From contig NZ_CANLOZ010000008.1 in NCBI RefSeq assembly GCF_947492965.1, positions 62,001 through 126,000 on the forward strand: 64,000 bases of DNA, given 5' to 3'. Below, piece after piece: positions 1 to 8,107 of this stretch. Below the pieces are notes generated by a model that saw nothing but the letters and a program-made list of their open reading frames with translations, searched no databases and had not been told where the DNA came from. Position numbers and translations under genes: made by a program. Every line of letters starts with the position of its first letter. Position 1 is the stretch's first letter. The DNA is from an uncultured Aquimarina sp. Its GTDB lineage: Bacteria > Bacteroidota > Bacteroidia > Flavobacteriales > Flavobacteriaceae.

Positions 1-393
1 TAGCAAAGTCAAGATACCAATGATCGTAGTAAAAAGACCTACTCTTTTAGATTTGGTCCAACCAGATAAGGCAATCATAGTGGTAAGAGAAAAAAGTCCG
101 ATAATAAAAGTGATCATCCCCACTACTCTAGCAACTTGAAAATCGTTTAATGACACATCCTTAATATAGCCTCCTGGTGTGGTTGTCATTACAATATTGA
201 CCATAGCAAACACACTCACTAAAAAACATCCAGCTGCCAGTGTTGCAGATTTTAAAATACGATTAGTGAGTTTATCATTTTTATCAGCAACTAATAGGTT
301 TGCTACCACAGTAATCGAAAAACCACTTAACAACGAAGTAATTAAAAGCGTTTGTTTTCCTAATTCATTCCAATATTCTAATGTCATTTCCAT
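1..393 (-). CDS. Partial membrane protein of unknown function (N-terminal 131 residues)
   Basis: An open frame begins at ATG 391-393 on the minus strand and runs off the left edge without a stop, so only the N-terminus is seen. The visible part begins MEMTLEYWNELGKQT and has about four hydrophobic segments (near residues 14-34, 45-68, 85-108 and 117-131), the pattern of a small polytopic inner-membrane protein. No domain or catalytic motif is recognised. A terminator and a dispersed repeat (471-531) separate it from the upstream oxidoreductase gene, so it probably has its own promoter. The frame is convincing; the function is unknown. Confidence 0.7.
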   Translation of the reverse strand, partial: MEMTLEYWNELGKQTLLITSLLSGFSITVVANLLVADKNDKLTNRILKSATLAAGCFLVSVFAMVNIVMTTTPGGYIKDVSLNDFQVARVVGMITFIIGLFSLTTMIALSGWTKSKRVGLFTTIIGILTLL

Positions 394-470
394 CTAATAA
401 AGTTAATTCTAATGATTGTATCTGTACCTGAACACTCACTTTTATTTTGTGATCATCTTGAAAGTTCTTT

Positions 471-531
471 TAAAGAAACATAAATTCCTATACATAAAAA
501 AACCAGTATGGATATCTACTGGTTTTAAATT
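471..531 (-). repeat. Terminator-linked dispersed repeat, copy 1
   Basis: One of four related intergenic elements (others at 8650, 10263 and 15230). In plus orientation each has TAAAGAAAC(A/G)(C/T)AAATT(T/C), then an A-run, then a hairpin of the form AACCAG...CTGGTT. Here the hairpin arms AAAACCAGTA and TACTGGTTTT lie at 499-526. Read on the minus strand the hairpin is followed by a T-run, so it can act as a Rho-independent terminator for the FMN reductase gene ending at 572. Confidence 0.75.
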
Positions 532-571
532 AGGAGGGTTGTATGTATCTGCACTTCCAAAGACACTATCC

Positions 572-1117
572 TCATCTTATGGAAGGGCTTAATTGTTGTT
601 CAAAAAGTTGGATTTTCTCCCTCAATTCTTCTTTTAATTCGTGATCAGCGATTTCATTTTCTAAAAAATTATCATAGAAACTAGGCAATGAAAAATCTGC
701 AGCAATATGAGCACCCAGATATGGGAAATACATCTTTGCAGATTGCAAAACGGTTATACCTCCTCGATCACCAGGCGAAGTAGCCATTAACAACATGGGC
801 TTTTCTCTCCATATCTTCATATGTACTCGAGACAACCAATCGAGCACATTTTTAAATACTGCTGCATAGGCTCCATTATGTTCTGCAAGAGAAATAATAA
901 AACCATCTGCCTGATTGATCAGTTCATCGAGTCTCTTAACCGCTGTAGGTATTCCATTTTCCGCTTCGTAATCTACACCATATATGGGTAGGACATAATC
1001 GTTTAAATCAATAGAAATAATTTCTACTTCTTCTAAGAAGCTGGTGGTATAGGACAGTAAACTCTTGTTGATAGATTTTTGACTATTGGTTCCTGCAATT
1101 GTGATTATTTTTTTCAT
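572..1117 (-). CDS. NADPH-dependent FMN reductase-family flavoprotein
   Basis: A 181-residue flavodoxin-fold protein of the FMN_red family, which reduces FMN, quinones or azo compounds with NAD(P)H in the cytoplasm. The N-terminus IITIAGTNSQKSINKSLL is the phosphate-binding loop (G-[ST]-x-R/K-x-x-S form). The middle DGFIISLAEHNGAYAAVFKNVLDWLSR matches the family's signature flavin-binding segment, and TSPGDRGG follows near residue 115. It lies 5 bp after the DoxX gene, so the two are probably co-transcribed. DoxX plus an FMN reductase suggests a redox or electrophile-stress role, which is inferred. The in vivo substrate is unknown. Confidence 0.88.
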   Translation of the reverse strand: MKKIITIAGTNSQKSINKSLLSYTTSFLEEVEIISIDLNDYVLPIYGVDYEAENGIPTAVKRLDELINQADGFIISLAEHNGAYAAVFKNVLDWLSRVHMKIWREKPMLLMATSPGDRGGITVLQSAKMYFPYLGAHIAADFSLPSFYDNFLENEIADHELKEELREKIQLFEQQLSPSIR

Positions 1118-1122
1118 GATTC

Positions 1123-1575
1123 CTATTTTTTAGAGATTAGATGATCTACGGACCATTTTCCACTACCGTTTATGACAATACTTAGAGCCAGACCAATGAT
1201 TAGAAGCGAATATTCATACCCTTCTCCGGCTTGATTGCCAAACCAATTCATAAAAAACCCATGTTCCAGTTGTGTTGTGACAATAATTCCTGTAAACATT
1301 CCTGCTAGTGCTAATGCCCAAAACCTACTGCAGATTCCCAACAGTAATGAGATAGATCCGAAAAATTCAATTATGATTACAGCACCAGCCACAATACTGG
1401 GCAACCCCATTTGGGTAGTTAAGGATTCCATAGTCGCTGAATATCCATACCCTCCAAAGAGTCCTAATAATTTTTGTGCTCCATGCGGAAATATAACTAC
1501 CCCTAATGTGAGTCGTGCGATACTAAATCCAATATTGGGATCTGTTGTTAAAAGTTTGTTTACTAAATTTTTCAT
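1123..1575 (-). CDS. DoxX family membrane protein
   Basis: A 150-residue inner-membrane protein with four hydrophobic segments. It carries the DoxX hallmark near residues 18-45 (SIARLTLGVVIFPHGAQKLLG followed by glycine-rich FGGYGY), and the later segment IIIEFFGSISLLLGICSRFWALAL is also typical. DoxX proteins are linked to respiratory or redox membrane complexes, but most bacterial members are uncharacterised. It is 22 bp downstream of a secreted beta-barrel gene and 5 bp upstream of an FMN reductase, so it is probably in an operon with both. Length and topology are normal for the family. Confidence 0.9.
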   Translation of the reverse strand: MKNLVNKLLTTDPNIGFSIARLTLGVVIFPHGAQKLLGLFGGYGYSATMESLTTQMGLPSIVAGAVIIIEFFGSISLLLGICSRFWALALAGMFTGIIVTTQLEHGFFMNWFGNQAGEGYEYSLLIIGLALSIVINGSGKWSVDHLISKK

Positions 1576-1597
1576 ACTGTTTAAGATTTAAAAATGT

Positions 1598-2242
1598 TTA
1601 TAAAGTTTTTCGATAATACACGCCAAAAGATGTTACTTCTATGGGTTTTGGTCCATACTGATCAAAGTCGAAACCGATACCAAACTGATGTCCTTTCCAT
1701 GATACTCCAGCTCGTAATTGCTGATAACTTCTGGAGTGTGTTTTAAATTTGTCCCAGATCGTTACAAACTGTCCGTTTAACCAAAAAGAGAGGTTATTAT
1801 TTATTGGTGTATTGTATTGGAACTGTAGAAATGCTTCGGTATAGCTAGCATCTTTTTCCTCGGAATAGGCTATGGTAGGAATCGCTACGAATAAAAACCG
1901 CGAATTCTTGAACGTAATATATGCCGATAAACGTTCTGAAAACCCAGCAAAGCTGTTGTAATATATCGATGGACCAATACCTACATTCTTATGGATATTC
2001 CAAAATAGTGTGGGCTGTACACCGATCTCATCAAAATCCTGGTTTTCTTCGTTATGAAACTTCTGGAAAAAGGCAAGTGTATTAATGCTTAGCGTTTTGC
2101 TGTCATTAATCGTATAACTGGAGTATATGGTAAAGTCTGTTTTATCTAATCCAGAAAACAGTTCGATTTGTGCGAATTGTGCTTGCAAATCATTTGAAAA
2201 CCAAACTATTAGAAACGAAGTAATGATGTTTATTTTTTTCAT
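1598..2242 (-). CDS. Secreted outer-membrane beta-barrel protein, unknown function
   Basis: A 214-residue protein with a Sec signal peptide (KKINIITSFLIVWFSNDLQAQ, cleavage near residue 21). The rest alternates short aromatic and polar strands (FWNIHKNVGIGPSIYYNSF, FGIGFDFDQYG) and ends in an aromatic-containing final strand, as in small outer-membrane barrels. No named family is recognised. It lies between a Crp/Fnr regulator (53 bp upstream) and DoxX (22 bp downstream), so it may belong to a regulator-controlled unit. Barrel topology is inferred from the strand pattern. Confidence 0.72.
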   Translation of the reverse strand: MKKINIITSFLIVWFSNDLQAQFAQIELFSGLDKTDFTIYSSYTINDSKTLSINTLAFFQKFHNEENQDFDEIGVQPTLFWNIHKNVGIGPSIYYNSFAGFSERLSAYITFKNSRFLFVAIPTIAYSEEKDASYTEAFLQFQYNTPINNNLSFWLNGQFVTIWDKFKTHSRSYQQLRAGVSWKGHQFGIGFDFDQYGPKPIEVTSFGVYYRKTL

Positions 2243-2295
2243 GCTTCAAAATTCCGACAGGAATGCATGAAAAAAAATGAACTAGTTTAAGACTT

Positions 2296-2889
2296 TTACA
2301 TTCGATTTACTTTCGAAATAATTTTACTCATAAATTCTGGAGTAATGCCAATATACGCTGCCAAGTCTTTTTGGGTAATTCTATTAATGATTTGTGGATA
2401 TTTCTTTTTGAACTCAATATATCGTTCTTCGGCAGTTAAGGAGATACCATGATTAGAACGTCTTATATAACTTACTAGCGATCTTTGGTATAGGATACGA
2501 TAAAACTTCTCGAACTTTGGAATTTCCTGAAATAACAATTCATAATTAGCTTTAGAAATCCCTAATAATTCCGAATGCTCGGTAGCCTTAATAAAATAAC
2601 GCGTCGGTTCTTTAGTCATAAAACTAGCCATATCACCTGTCCAAAAATCCTCTATGGCAAACATTGATATGTGAGGCACTCCATCTTCATCTAATGTATA
2701 CACCTTTAAGCATCCTTTTGTGATGAAATACTCATAGGTCGTAATATCACCAGCCTGCATCAAAAACTCTTTCTTTTTTACTTCTATTTCGGTAAGTAAA
2801 GAGAGGTATTTTTGCTTTTCTAGCTCAGTTAAATCAATAAACCTGGCTATATTATTAAGTATCAGTGTATGTGATTCTTTATATATCAA
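2296..2889 (-). CDS. Crp/Fnr family transcriptional regulator
   Basis: A 197-residue regulator. Residues about 15-120 form the cyclic-nucleotide-binding-like beta-roll (KKKEFLMQAGDITTYEYFITKGCLKVYTLDEDG). The C-terminus carries a helix-turn-helix (RITQKDLAAYIGITPEFMSKII). This short form is typical of Bacteroidota Crp/Fnr paralogs, whose ligand is mostly unknown. No Fnr-type cysteine cluster is visible. It heads a minus-strand run (barrel protein, DoxX, FMN reductase) that it may control. A decayed copy of its 5' end lies at 5921-5995. Confidence 0.9.
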   Translation of the reverse strand: MIYKESHTLILNNIARFIDLTELEKQKYLSLLTEIEVKKKEFLMQAGDITTYEYFITKGCLKVYTLDEDGVPHISMFAIEDFWTGDMASFMTKEPTRYFIKATEHSELLGISKANYELLFQEIPKFEKFYRILYQRSLVSYIRRSNHGISLTAEERYIEFKKKYPQIINRITQKDLAAYIGITPEFMSKIISKVNRM

Positions 2890-2939
2890 AGTGTGCTAAG
2901 TTTGAATGACTTCAATGTAAAGAATTAATTAGTATATAA

Positions 2940-2947
2940 CAAAGTTA
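2940..2947 (-). promoter_or_regulatory. Candidate -7 promoter element for the Crp/Fnr gene
   Basis: The minus strand reads TAACTTTG here, matching the Bacteroidota -7 consensus TAnnTTTG, about 50 bp before the start codon at 2889. No clear -33 element is seen at the usual spacing. The region survives in the decayed duplicate near 6047-6055, where it reads TAAACTTTG. Confidence 0.45.
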
Positions 2948-3005
2948 AAAAAGCACCCATAACGCACTCACTATGCACAAGGATCATAAAAAAGTTATAG
3001 GTGCT
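2947..3005 (-). terminator. Rho-independent terminator of the CPBP protease gene
   Basis: Inverted arms AGCACCCATAAC (2952-2963) and GTTATAGGTGCT (2994-3005) match at 11 of 12 positions around a 30-nt loop. On the minus strand the hairpin runs into a T-tract (complement of the A-run at 2947-2951). It sits just after the stop codon at 3021. A diverged copy of the same hairpin lies at 6061-6106. Confidence 0.65.
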
Positions 3006-3020
3006 AATCCTTTGTATTTT

Positions 3021-3683
3021 TTAGAATAAACCGAAGTAAACACAAATTAAGGCTATGGTATCAAAAAAACCATGTACTGCAACAAGGAACCACAAATCGT
3101 ATTTACGTAAGTAGAATATCGTTGCTAAAATTGCTCCAACAATCCCTGTAACAAGCTGCCCTGTGATACCTTGATAGCTATGCATGAATCCGAAAAAACA
3201 AGCCAGAAGCAATATATTAAGTAGTATACTCATTTTACTTTCGCCAAAGAATTTCACCAACTGTCGCATAAAATAACCTCGAAAGATAATTTCTTCTCCA
3301 AATCCTGCTGATGCCCATACGATCAATAAAGCCACTAAACAAGCTGGAAGATTTCCTTTTAATTCATTAAAACTCGAATAGTCTATCGGAGCTCCTGTGA
3401 GTTTTGTAATTCCGGGAACTAATAAAAACACATAAAAAACAAAAAGACCTAGTGCTACCAATGGAGCAAGTACGAATATACTTTTGGTTGTAAATTTTTC
3501 TCGTTGAAACCCAAGTGCCAAATATGGTTTTCCTTGGTACTCTATATAATTAGCAATAATGATTAATATCGAAATAACGATGTTTTCTACATAACTAAGG
3601 GTAATCGGTCCGAACCATAAAAAGAAGATAATTGCAGTAGTAACTAATGGAATTACTATTTGTCGTAAGCTCATTTTGTTCAT
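3021..3683 (-). CDS. CPBP family intramembrane glutamic endopeptidase
   Basis: A 220-residue polytopic membrane protein of the CAAX-protease/bacteriocin-processing (CPBP, Abi) family. The catalytic motifs are present: EExxxR as E130, E131 and R135 (FGEEIIFRGYF), FxxxH with H168 (FFGFMHSYQG), and HxxxD as H204 and D208 (VHGFFDTIAL). Members cleave substrates within the membrane; here the substrate is unknown. It ends at a hairpin terminator. The last 16 codons have a decayed duplicate at 6121-6172. About six or seven membrane segments are apparent. Confidence 0.92.
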   Translation of the reverse strand: MNKMSLRQIVIPLVTTAIIFFLWFGPITLSYVENIVISILIIIANYIEYQGKPYLALGFQREKFTTKSIFVLAPLVALGLFVFYVFLLVPGITKLTGAPIDYSSFNELKGNLPACLVALLIVWASAGFGEEIIFRGYFMRQLVKFFGESKMSILLNILLLACFFGFMHSYQGITGQLVTGIVGAILATIFYLRKYDLWFLVAVHGFFDTIALICVYFGLF

Positions 3684-3807
3684 TGTTTTTGATTTTAAAT
3701 TCTAAACGAAATAATGAACAAAATCTCTGAAAACCCCTTTAAATACTTATGTTTTTACTGAATGGTCGTAAATTACAGCTGAATAGTCGATAATTTCTAG
3801 CCATCAT

Positions 3808-4644
3808 TTATAGAAACCAATCCATGAATGCTTTTCGTTTGTAACGACTGATAGTGATTTCGGCGATTGCATCGTTTTTAATAAAGGGTTTTAATAAAAT
3901 ACGCAACTTGCCGTTTTCAATCTTTTCAACTTGATCTATGGTATCTTTATGAACGATCATTTGCCTATTGGCTCTAAAAAATAACTGATCATTTATTTTT
4001 TCTTCGAGCTCGTTTAAGGTAAAATCTGTATTCATGGTTGTCCCATCATTCTTAATGGTATATACAATTTTGTTTTCGCTGTAAAAACAAGCTATGTTTT
4101 CATAACTCAGCTTTGTCATTTTTATACCGTTATCAATCGTAATTTCAGCATCTTTTAAAGATAACTTATATAACTCGTAGATATCCTGAGCGTACCATAA
4201 ACCTATCAAAATAAAACATATTAGTAAGGTAATTAGTAAGCCAATTACGATATAATAGAATTGTATATCTCCATCTGCAAGAGCTTCTACAATGATATTT
4301 ACAGGAATATAAATTATTGTAATATATCCCAAAGTTGAGGCCATAAACCTTCCTATTTTGGCGATCTCTACCTTTATGGAAAAATACTTTTTCTTGTAAA
4401 ACTTAAAATTGAAATGTGCTATTATGGCTACCAGCGTAGAAAAAATAATAGTGAACAGAAAACCTTCAATAGGAAATCTATATGCCGTATCATCCTGAAA
4501 ATTATCGCTTGCTGCTATATGATTTACGACTAATGAAAAGAGGATTAACACCATGGCTTTCTGTAACCAACGCCATGCTGAACTGCTCAGAAATTTTTGC
4601 CATACTGTTCCTTTTTTATGTTTGTTTACTTGTTTAATAGACAC
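3808..4644 (-). CDS. Membrane-anchored LytTR-domain regulator
   Basis: A 278-residue one-component regulator. The first half has four or five hydrophobic segments (residues about 25-160). Residues about 180-278 form a LytTR DNA-binding domain, with YENIACFYSENKIVYTIKNDG, the strand FFRANRQMIVHKDTIDQV (the typical F.R.hr...N/H..I segment) and a C-terminal SRYKRKAFMDWFL. There is no receiver domain, so the membrane part presumably senses a signal directly. It lies between the CPBP gene and a small membrane protein, both on the same strand. Confidence 0.88.
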   Translation of the reverse strand: MSIKQVNKHKKGTVWQKFLSSSAWRWLQKAMVLILFSLVVNHIAASDNFQDDTAYRFPIEGFLFTIIFSTLVAIIAHFNFKFYKKKYFSIKVEIAKIGRFMASTLGYITIIYIPVNIIVEALADGDIQFYYIVIGLLITLLICFILIGLWYAQDIYELYKLSLKDAEITIDNGIKMTKLSYENIACFYSENKIVYTIKNDGTTMNTDFTLNELEEKINDQLFFRANRQMIVHKDTIDQVEKIENGKLRILLKPFIKNDAIAEITISRYKRKAFMDWFL

Positions 4645-4696
4645 GTATGAAAACCTTTTTGTACAGGCTTAAAAGTAAGGAATAATATCAATTGCG

Positions 4697-5218
4697 TCAT
4701 TTCTTTATTTTTTCTTTTACGAAATTTAGAATATTTTGAAACTCTACTACACCAACTTCGGATTCCCCTATTACATAAGTCTCTTCACAATTCTCTTTTT
4801 TAATTAGTACGAGATTAGATTTAATGATTTTAAATTTTAAAAAATCTTCCCAATTTGTCCAATTACATAGATAATCATTGGAATATCTTAAGCAATTATC
4901 ATTAAGTTCAAATGTTCCCATTTTGGTGAGTTCATTCTCTTCCAGTAGCTTTTTTAAATTTCTGGTGTAATCGTTTTTTAATCCGACATACCTTTCATTC
5001 TTATAATAAAGATCAAACACTGCATAAATTCCAACAATAAAGAACAATGTACTTAATTCACTTCCTGCTATTAGGATACTAAATCCAATTATAAAAAACA
5101 CGCAAGCAATAATTGCTGATTCTTTCATTTTCTTATATTCTTCATGAAAAATATAAGGAAAAGTTAATCTTGTTTGTTCAATGTAAAGATGTTTATCAAA
5201 TGGAATTTTATTTTTCAA
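4697..5218 (-). CDS. YcxB-like small membrane protein
   Basis: A 173-residue protein. It has a short cytoplasmic start, two adjacent membrane segments at about residues 34-66 (SAIIACVFFIIGFSILIAG and STLFFIVGIYAVFDLYY), and a soluble C-terminal half. That half (ELNDNCLRYSNDYLCNWTNWEDFLKFKIIKSNLVLIK) resembles the YcxB-like C-terminal domain, where a structural tryptophan follows a short strand. No enzymatic motif is visible. It is 52 bp upstream of the LytTR gene on the same strand. Family assignment is by pattern only. Confidence 0.6.
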   Translation of the reverse strand: MKNKIPFDKHLYIEQTRLTFPYIFHEEYKKMKESAIIACVFFIIGFSILIAGSELSTLFFIVGIYAVFDLYYKNERYVGLKNDYTRNLKKLLEENELTKMGTFELNDNCLRYSNDYLCNWTNWEDFLKFKIIKSNLVLIKKENCEETYVIGESEVGVVEFQNILNFVKEKIKK

Positions 5219-5274
5219 AATTAATTCTTATTGATTACTTAAAATTTTACATATGTATCTAATAAGACACAATC

Positions 5275-5853
5275 TTATTTTTTATATTTCTGATTAAAAG
5301 TTGATTCAATCCAATCATGTGTATTAATATCTTTCATACTATTTTCATTTTCCTGTAATTCTGCTCTAATTCCCTTCATTTTCTTACTTAGATCTTCAAT
5401 TTTCACTAAAACTCCATGATTAAATTCAAACTCCAATACTTTTTCATATTTCCACGCTGGATGAAATCCCATATGAACATATAAGTTCCTAATAAAATCT
5501 TTACCGATTAATAAAGATCCAGAATATTCAATTAAATAATTTAGGCCTTCATATTCTGTATTAAAAAAAAACGATTTAGGTCTTCGAACTTTTGTATTTG
5601 GGGTAACCCCATTAATACTAGGTAAAGGAGACTTTTTAGAATTCTCTTTTTTTAAATTTATATCTACACCTTGAATTAGTAATTGATCCTTATCAATAAT
5701 AAAAGTTCGTTGAAATCCTCTCCAGCAAGCAGTTGTTTTTCCAACTGGATTAAGTCCAAATGATTCTACAAAAAATGGTATTTCCTCTGTATATCCTGTT
5801 AGATCATATATCTCTCCTTGATATATGATATGATCAGAAATCTGTGCAGTCAT
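5275..5853 (-). CDS. Hypothetical soluble protein, possibly immunity-like
   Basis: A 192-residue protein without signal peptide or membrane segment. The N-terminal third (IIYQGEIYDLTGYTEEIPFFVE, then TTACWRGFQRTFIIDKDQLLIQGVD) resembles widespread bacterial hypothetical proteins sharing a T.CWRGY..... core. Some of those lie near toxin/immunity loci, as I recall. The C-terminus is charged and probably helical. No catalytic residues can be named. It is followed downstream by the 4697 gene and preceded by decayed gene remnants. Function unknown. Confidence 0.6.
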   Translation of the reverse strand: MTAQISDHIIYQGEIYDLTGYTEEIPFFVESFGLNPVGKTTACWRGFQRTFIIDKDQLLIQGVDINLKKENSKKSPLPSINGVTPNTKVRRPKSFFFNTEYEGLNYLIEYSGSLLIGKDFIRNLYVHMGFHPAWKYEKVLEFEFNHGVLVKIEDLSKKMKGIRAELQENENSMKDINTHDWIESTFNQKYKK

Positions 5854-5920
5854 TTTAAGGTCGGTTATTAACTATTTTTTTTATATAAGTGTCTTGAATG
5901 AACGAAATGTTACCTTGCTT

Positions 5921-5995
5921 TTTACTTTTCTAGTTTAGTTAAATCAAAAAACCTTGCTATTTATTAAGTATAAGCACATGTAACCCTTTATACAT
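5921..5995 (-). pseudogene. Decayed 5' fragment of a Crp/Fnr gene
   Basis: The minus strand reads ATG TAT AAA GGG TTA CAT ... CTT ATA CTT AAT, encoding MYKGLHVLILN, then (after a one-base deletion) ARFFDLTKLEK. The intact regulator at 2889 reads IYKESHTLILNNIARFIDLTELEK, so this is a relic of a duplicate. Its upstream region, including the TATATAAC stretch, the candidate -7 element and the AGCACC hairpin, is also copied. Only about 25 codons remain. Confidence 0.8.
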
Positions 5996-6120
5996 CGGAA
6001 TATGTCAAATTTCAATAATTCAATGTATTGAATTAATTGGTATATAACAAAGTTTAGTAAAGCACCTATAACTTAACTTACTATGCATAAAATAATTTTA
6101 GGTGCTATTCCTTTCCATTT

Positions 6121-6172
6121 TTAGAATACACCTAAGCACATACAAAACAATGCTATGGCATCAAAAAAAGCT
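6121..6172 (-). pseudogene. Decayed 3' fragment of a CPBP protease gene
   Basis: The minus strand encodes AFFDAIALFCMCLGVF followed by a stop. This aligns with the last residues of the intact CPBP protein, GFFDTIALICVYFGLF-stop. It lies in the same order and orientation relative to the Crp fragment as in the intact locus at 2.8-3.1 kb, with the hairpin between them preserved (6061-6106). The rest of the gene is gone, replaced by the leucine-rich-repeat gene ending at 6184. Confidence 0.8.
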
Positions 6173-6183
6173 AAAACCTTTAT

Positions 6184-7740
6184 TTATCGATGTCTACGTC
6201 TATTATGCTCATAAAATATAATATATAAGTCAGGATATAAAGCGTTGATTTTATCTTGCGTATCATAATCCTCTTTATCTGCAATATTATTATTGTATAC
6301 ATACAGCCTTACATTTTGCAAGCCTTTTAGGGAATCTGCAGGAACCTTACTTAAATTATTATTACATAATTCGATCATATTAAGATTACTTAAAGATGAT
6401 AAATCTGGTAACGTTTTTAAGTTATTCCCGGTTAGAAATAACTTTGATAAACTTTTTATATCCAAAACCCAATCTGGTAATTCGGTTAGCCCTAATTCTG
6501 ATAAATTAATTTCTACTAGATTTAACCTTCGAATCTCCTCGTAGTTTTCTAGAAGTGTACGTGGACTAGCACCCACGTTAAAGAGTTTTTGTAAATTTCT
6601 AAAGGTCTTTGGTAAAGTTATATTGTCTGGAAAGCTTATGTATCGTAAATTTGATAATAATCCTATCGCATTTGGTAGTTCTTTAATTTTCGTCTGATGT
6701 AAGCTTAACCTCTTAAGACGTTTCAATTCTGCAATAGTATCTGATAAAAAAGTGATCTCATTACTAGAACAATATAAATAGCGTAACTTTTTAAGCCTGT
6801 AGACAGATTGCGGTATTTTTTTTATGTTGTTATTTGTAAAATCAAGTGTTTCTAAATTAGATAGTTCTTCGATCCATTCTGGTATGTTTTCAATCTGATT
6901 ATCTGAAATATTTAATTCTCTTAAATTTTTATAAGCTCTAATTTCCTCAGGAATGCTCTTTAGATTTTTATTCGATAATCGTAGTAATGTAACTTCCAAA
7001 GGATTTATATCTTCATCAACTTCTGTTATCTCTTTTTCTTTTGCTGGTAATTTTGATAGAGGTAAATCTATAAGAGCGAGAGGTATATTTTTTATTTTGG
7101 TTCCATGTATATCTAGTTTTTCCAATTTTTTCAGTTTTTTTAAAGATTTTGGCAAACTAGAGATACTCGTATGTGATATATTGAGTACACGTAAATTCTT
7201 TAGATCGCCTATACTCTCTGGTAATTTATCAATCCCACTCTCAAAAACGTTCAATATTTTTAGGCTTTTAATTTCGCCTAAAAAATCTGGTAACTGCTTT
7301 ATAGTGTTATCGCTTAGACTTAGTACTTCGAGTTTTTTTAACCTACTAATAGCAACAGGTATTGTGGAAAAACTATTATAATCCAGGTATAAGCGTTTTA
7401 AGTTTTTTAATTCGGAGATAAACTCTGGAATTTCCGATAATCCTCCTCTAATTACCAACTCTTCCAAGTTTTTTAATTCTGTTATTGATTTCGGGATTCC
7501 ATTAGCTACTCGCTTCGAGTTTAAATAAAGTCTTAATACATCTTTTTTATTAGCCAATGCCTCTTCCATGGAAGTGTATTGTTTTACATCTGTAAAAGGA
7601 GAATTGTACTCTCCTACCATTGGTCTTATTGATTTTATTTTTAAACTATCGATGCTAATCAACTGATCTTCTTCTGACACCTGCGCAGTACATGAAAAAA
7701 GAAATCCAATGGTGGCAATTAATGAGGCATATATTTTCAC
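6184..7740 (-). CDS. Leucine-rich-repeat lipoprotein
   Basis: A 518-residue protein starting at GTG 7738-7740. The N-terminus KIYASLIATIGFLFSC is a lipoprotein signal with C17 as the lipidated cysteine. Residues about 85-500 contain roughly eighteen repeats of the form LKxLxxLxLxxNxIxxLPxxIxxL, the bacterial LRR type that mediates protein binding. An irregular insert at about 222-245 (KLPAKEKEITEVDEDINPLE) splits two repeat blocks. No enzymatic domain is present. It probably faces the periplasm or surface. It abuts a decayed CPBP fragment, so it may have been inserted there. Confidence 0.88.
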   Translation of the reverse strand: MKIYASLIATIGFLFSCTAQVSEEDQLISIDSLKIKSIRPMVGEYNSPFTDVKQYTSMEEALANKKDVLRLYLNSKRVANGIPKSITELKNLEELVIRGGLSEIPEFISELKNLKRLYLDYNSFSTIPVAISRLKKLEVLSLSDNTIKQLPDFLGEIKSLKILNVFESGIDKLPESIGDLKNLRVLNISHTSISSLPKSLKKLKKLEKLDIHGTKIKNIPLALIDLPLSKLPAKEKEITEVDEDINPLEVTLLRLSNKNLKSIPEEIRAYKNLRELNISDNQIENIPEWIEELSNLETLDFTNNNIKKIPQSVYRLKKLRYLYCSSNEITFLSDTIAELKRLKRLSLHQTKIKELPNAIGLLSNLRYISFPDNITLPKTFRNLQKLFNVGASPRTLLENYEEIRRLNLVEINLSELGLTELPDWVLDIKSLSKLFLTGNNLKTLPDLSSLSNLNMIELCNNNLSKVPADSLKGLQNVRLYVYNNNIADKEDYDTQDKINALYPDLYIIFYEHNRRRHR

Positions 7741-7802
7741 TTGTTTATATTTTTCTACTTTGTTACTGATTTGTTCATTTTAAAGATTCATAACACTCTT
7801 TT

Positions 7803-7976
7803 TTAGCAAATAGTATTCATTGCAAAACGCATCTTTAAATATTCAATTCCTTGAAATTCTAAAATATCTCTTATTTCGGGATTATCGGATGAATAGTCAG
7901 ATTTCATTTTTACATCACTTTGCGCTAATGAGATACTTGAAATTAAAACTAATCCTAACACTAGAATTTTTTTCAT
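7803..7976 (-). CDS. Small secreted protein (57 residues), possibly truncated
   Basis: ATG at 7974-7976 opens a frame ending at TAA 7803-7805. The product begins KKILVLGLVLISSISLAQ, a clear Sec signal peptide, followed by a mature part of about 39 residues (SDVKMKSDYSSDNPEIRD, then ILEFQGIEYLKMRFAMN). The mature start resembles longer flavobacterial secreted proteins with an SDN.E.RD.L.FE.I motif, as I recall them, so this may be a truncated member. It lies alone between the LRR gene and a lumazine-binding-like gene. Short length lowers certainty. Confidence 0.55.
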   Translation of the reverse strand: MKKILVLGLVLISSISLAQSDVKMKSDYSSDNPEIRDILEFQGIEYLKMRFAMNTIC

Positions 7977-8107
7977 AAAGTTGGTTTTAGATGTTTTACA
8001 AGGTTGTATATGTATATCCTGAAAAATGAAAATGTTACCCGGATTTAGACAAAAACTGCGTATTGATTGCTAACCTTTCGGGATAATGTAAGGTCGGATG
8101 TATATTT

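Noticed and set aside
6953..7381. 142-codon frame antisense to the LRR gene
   Set aside because: Serine/phenylalanine-rich shadow typical of antisense LRR coding DNA.
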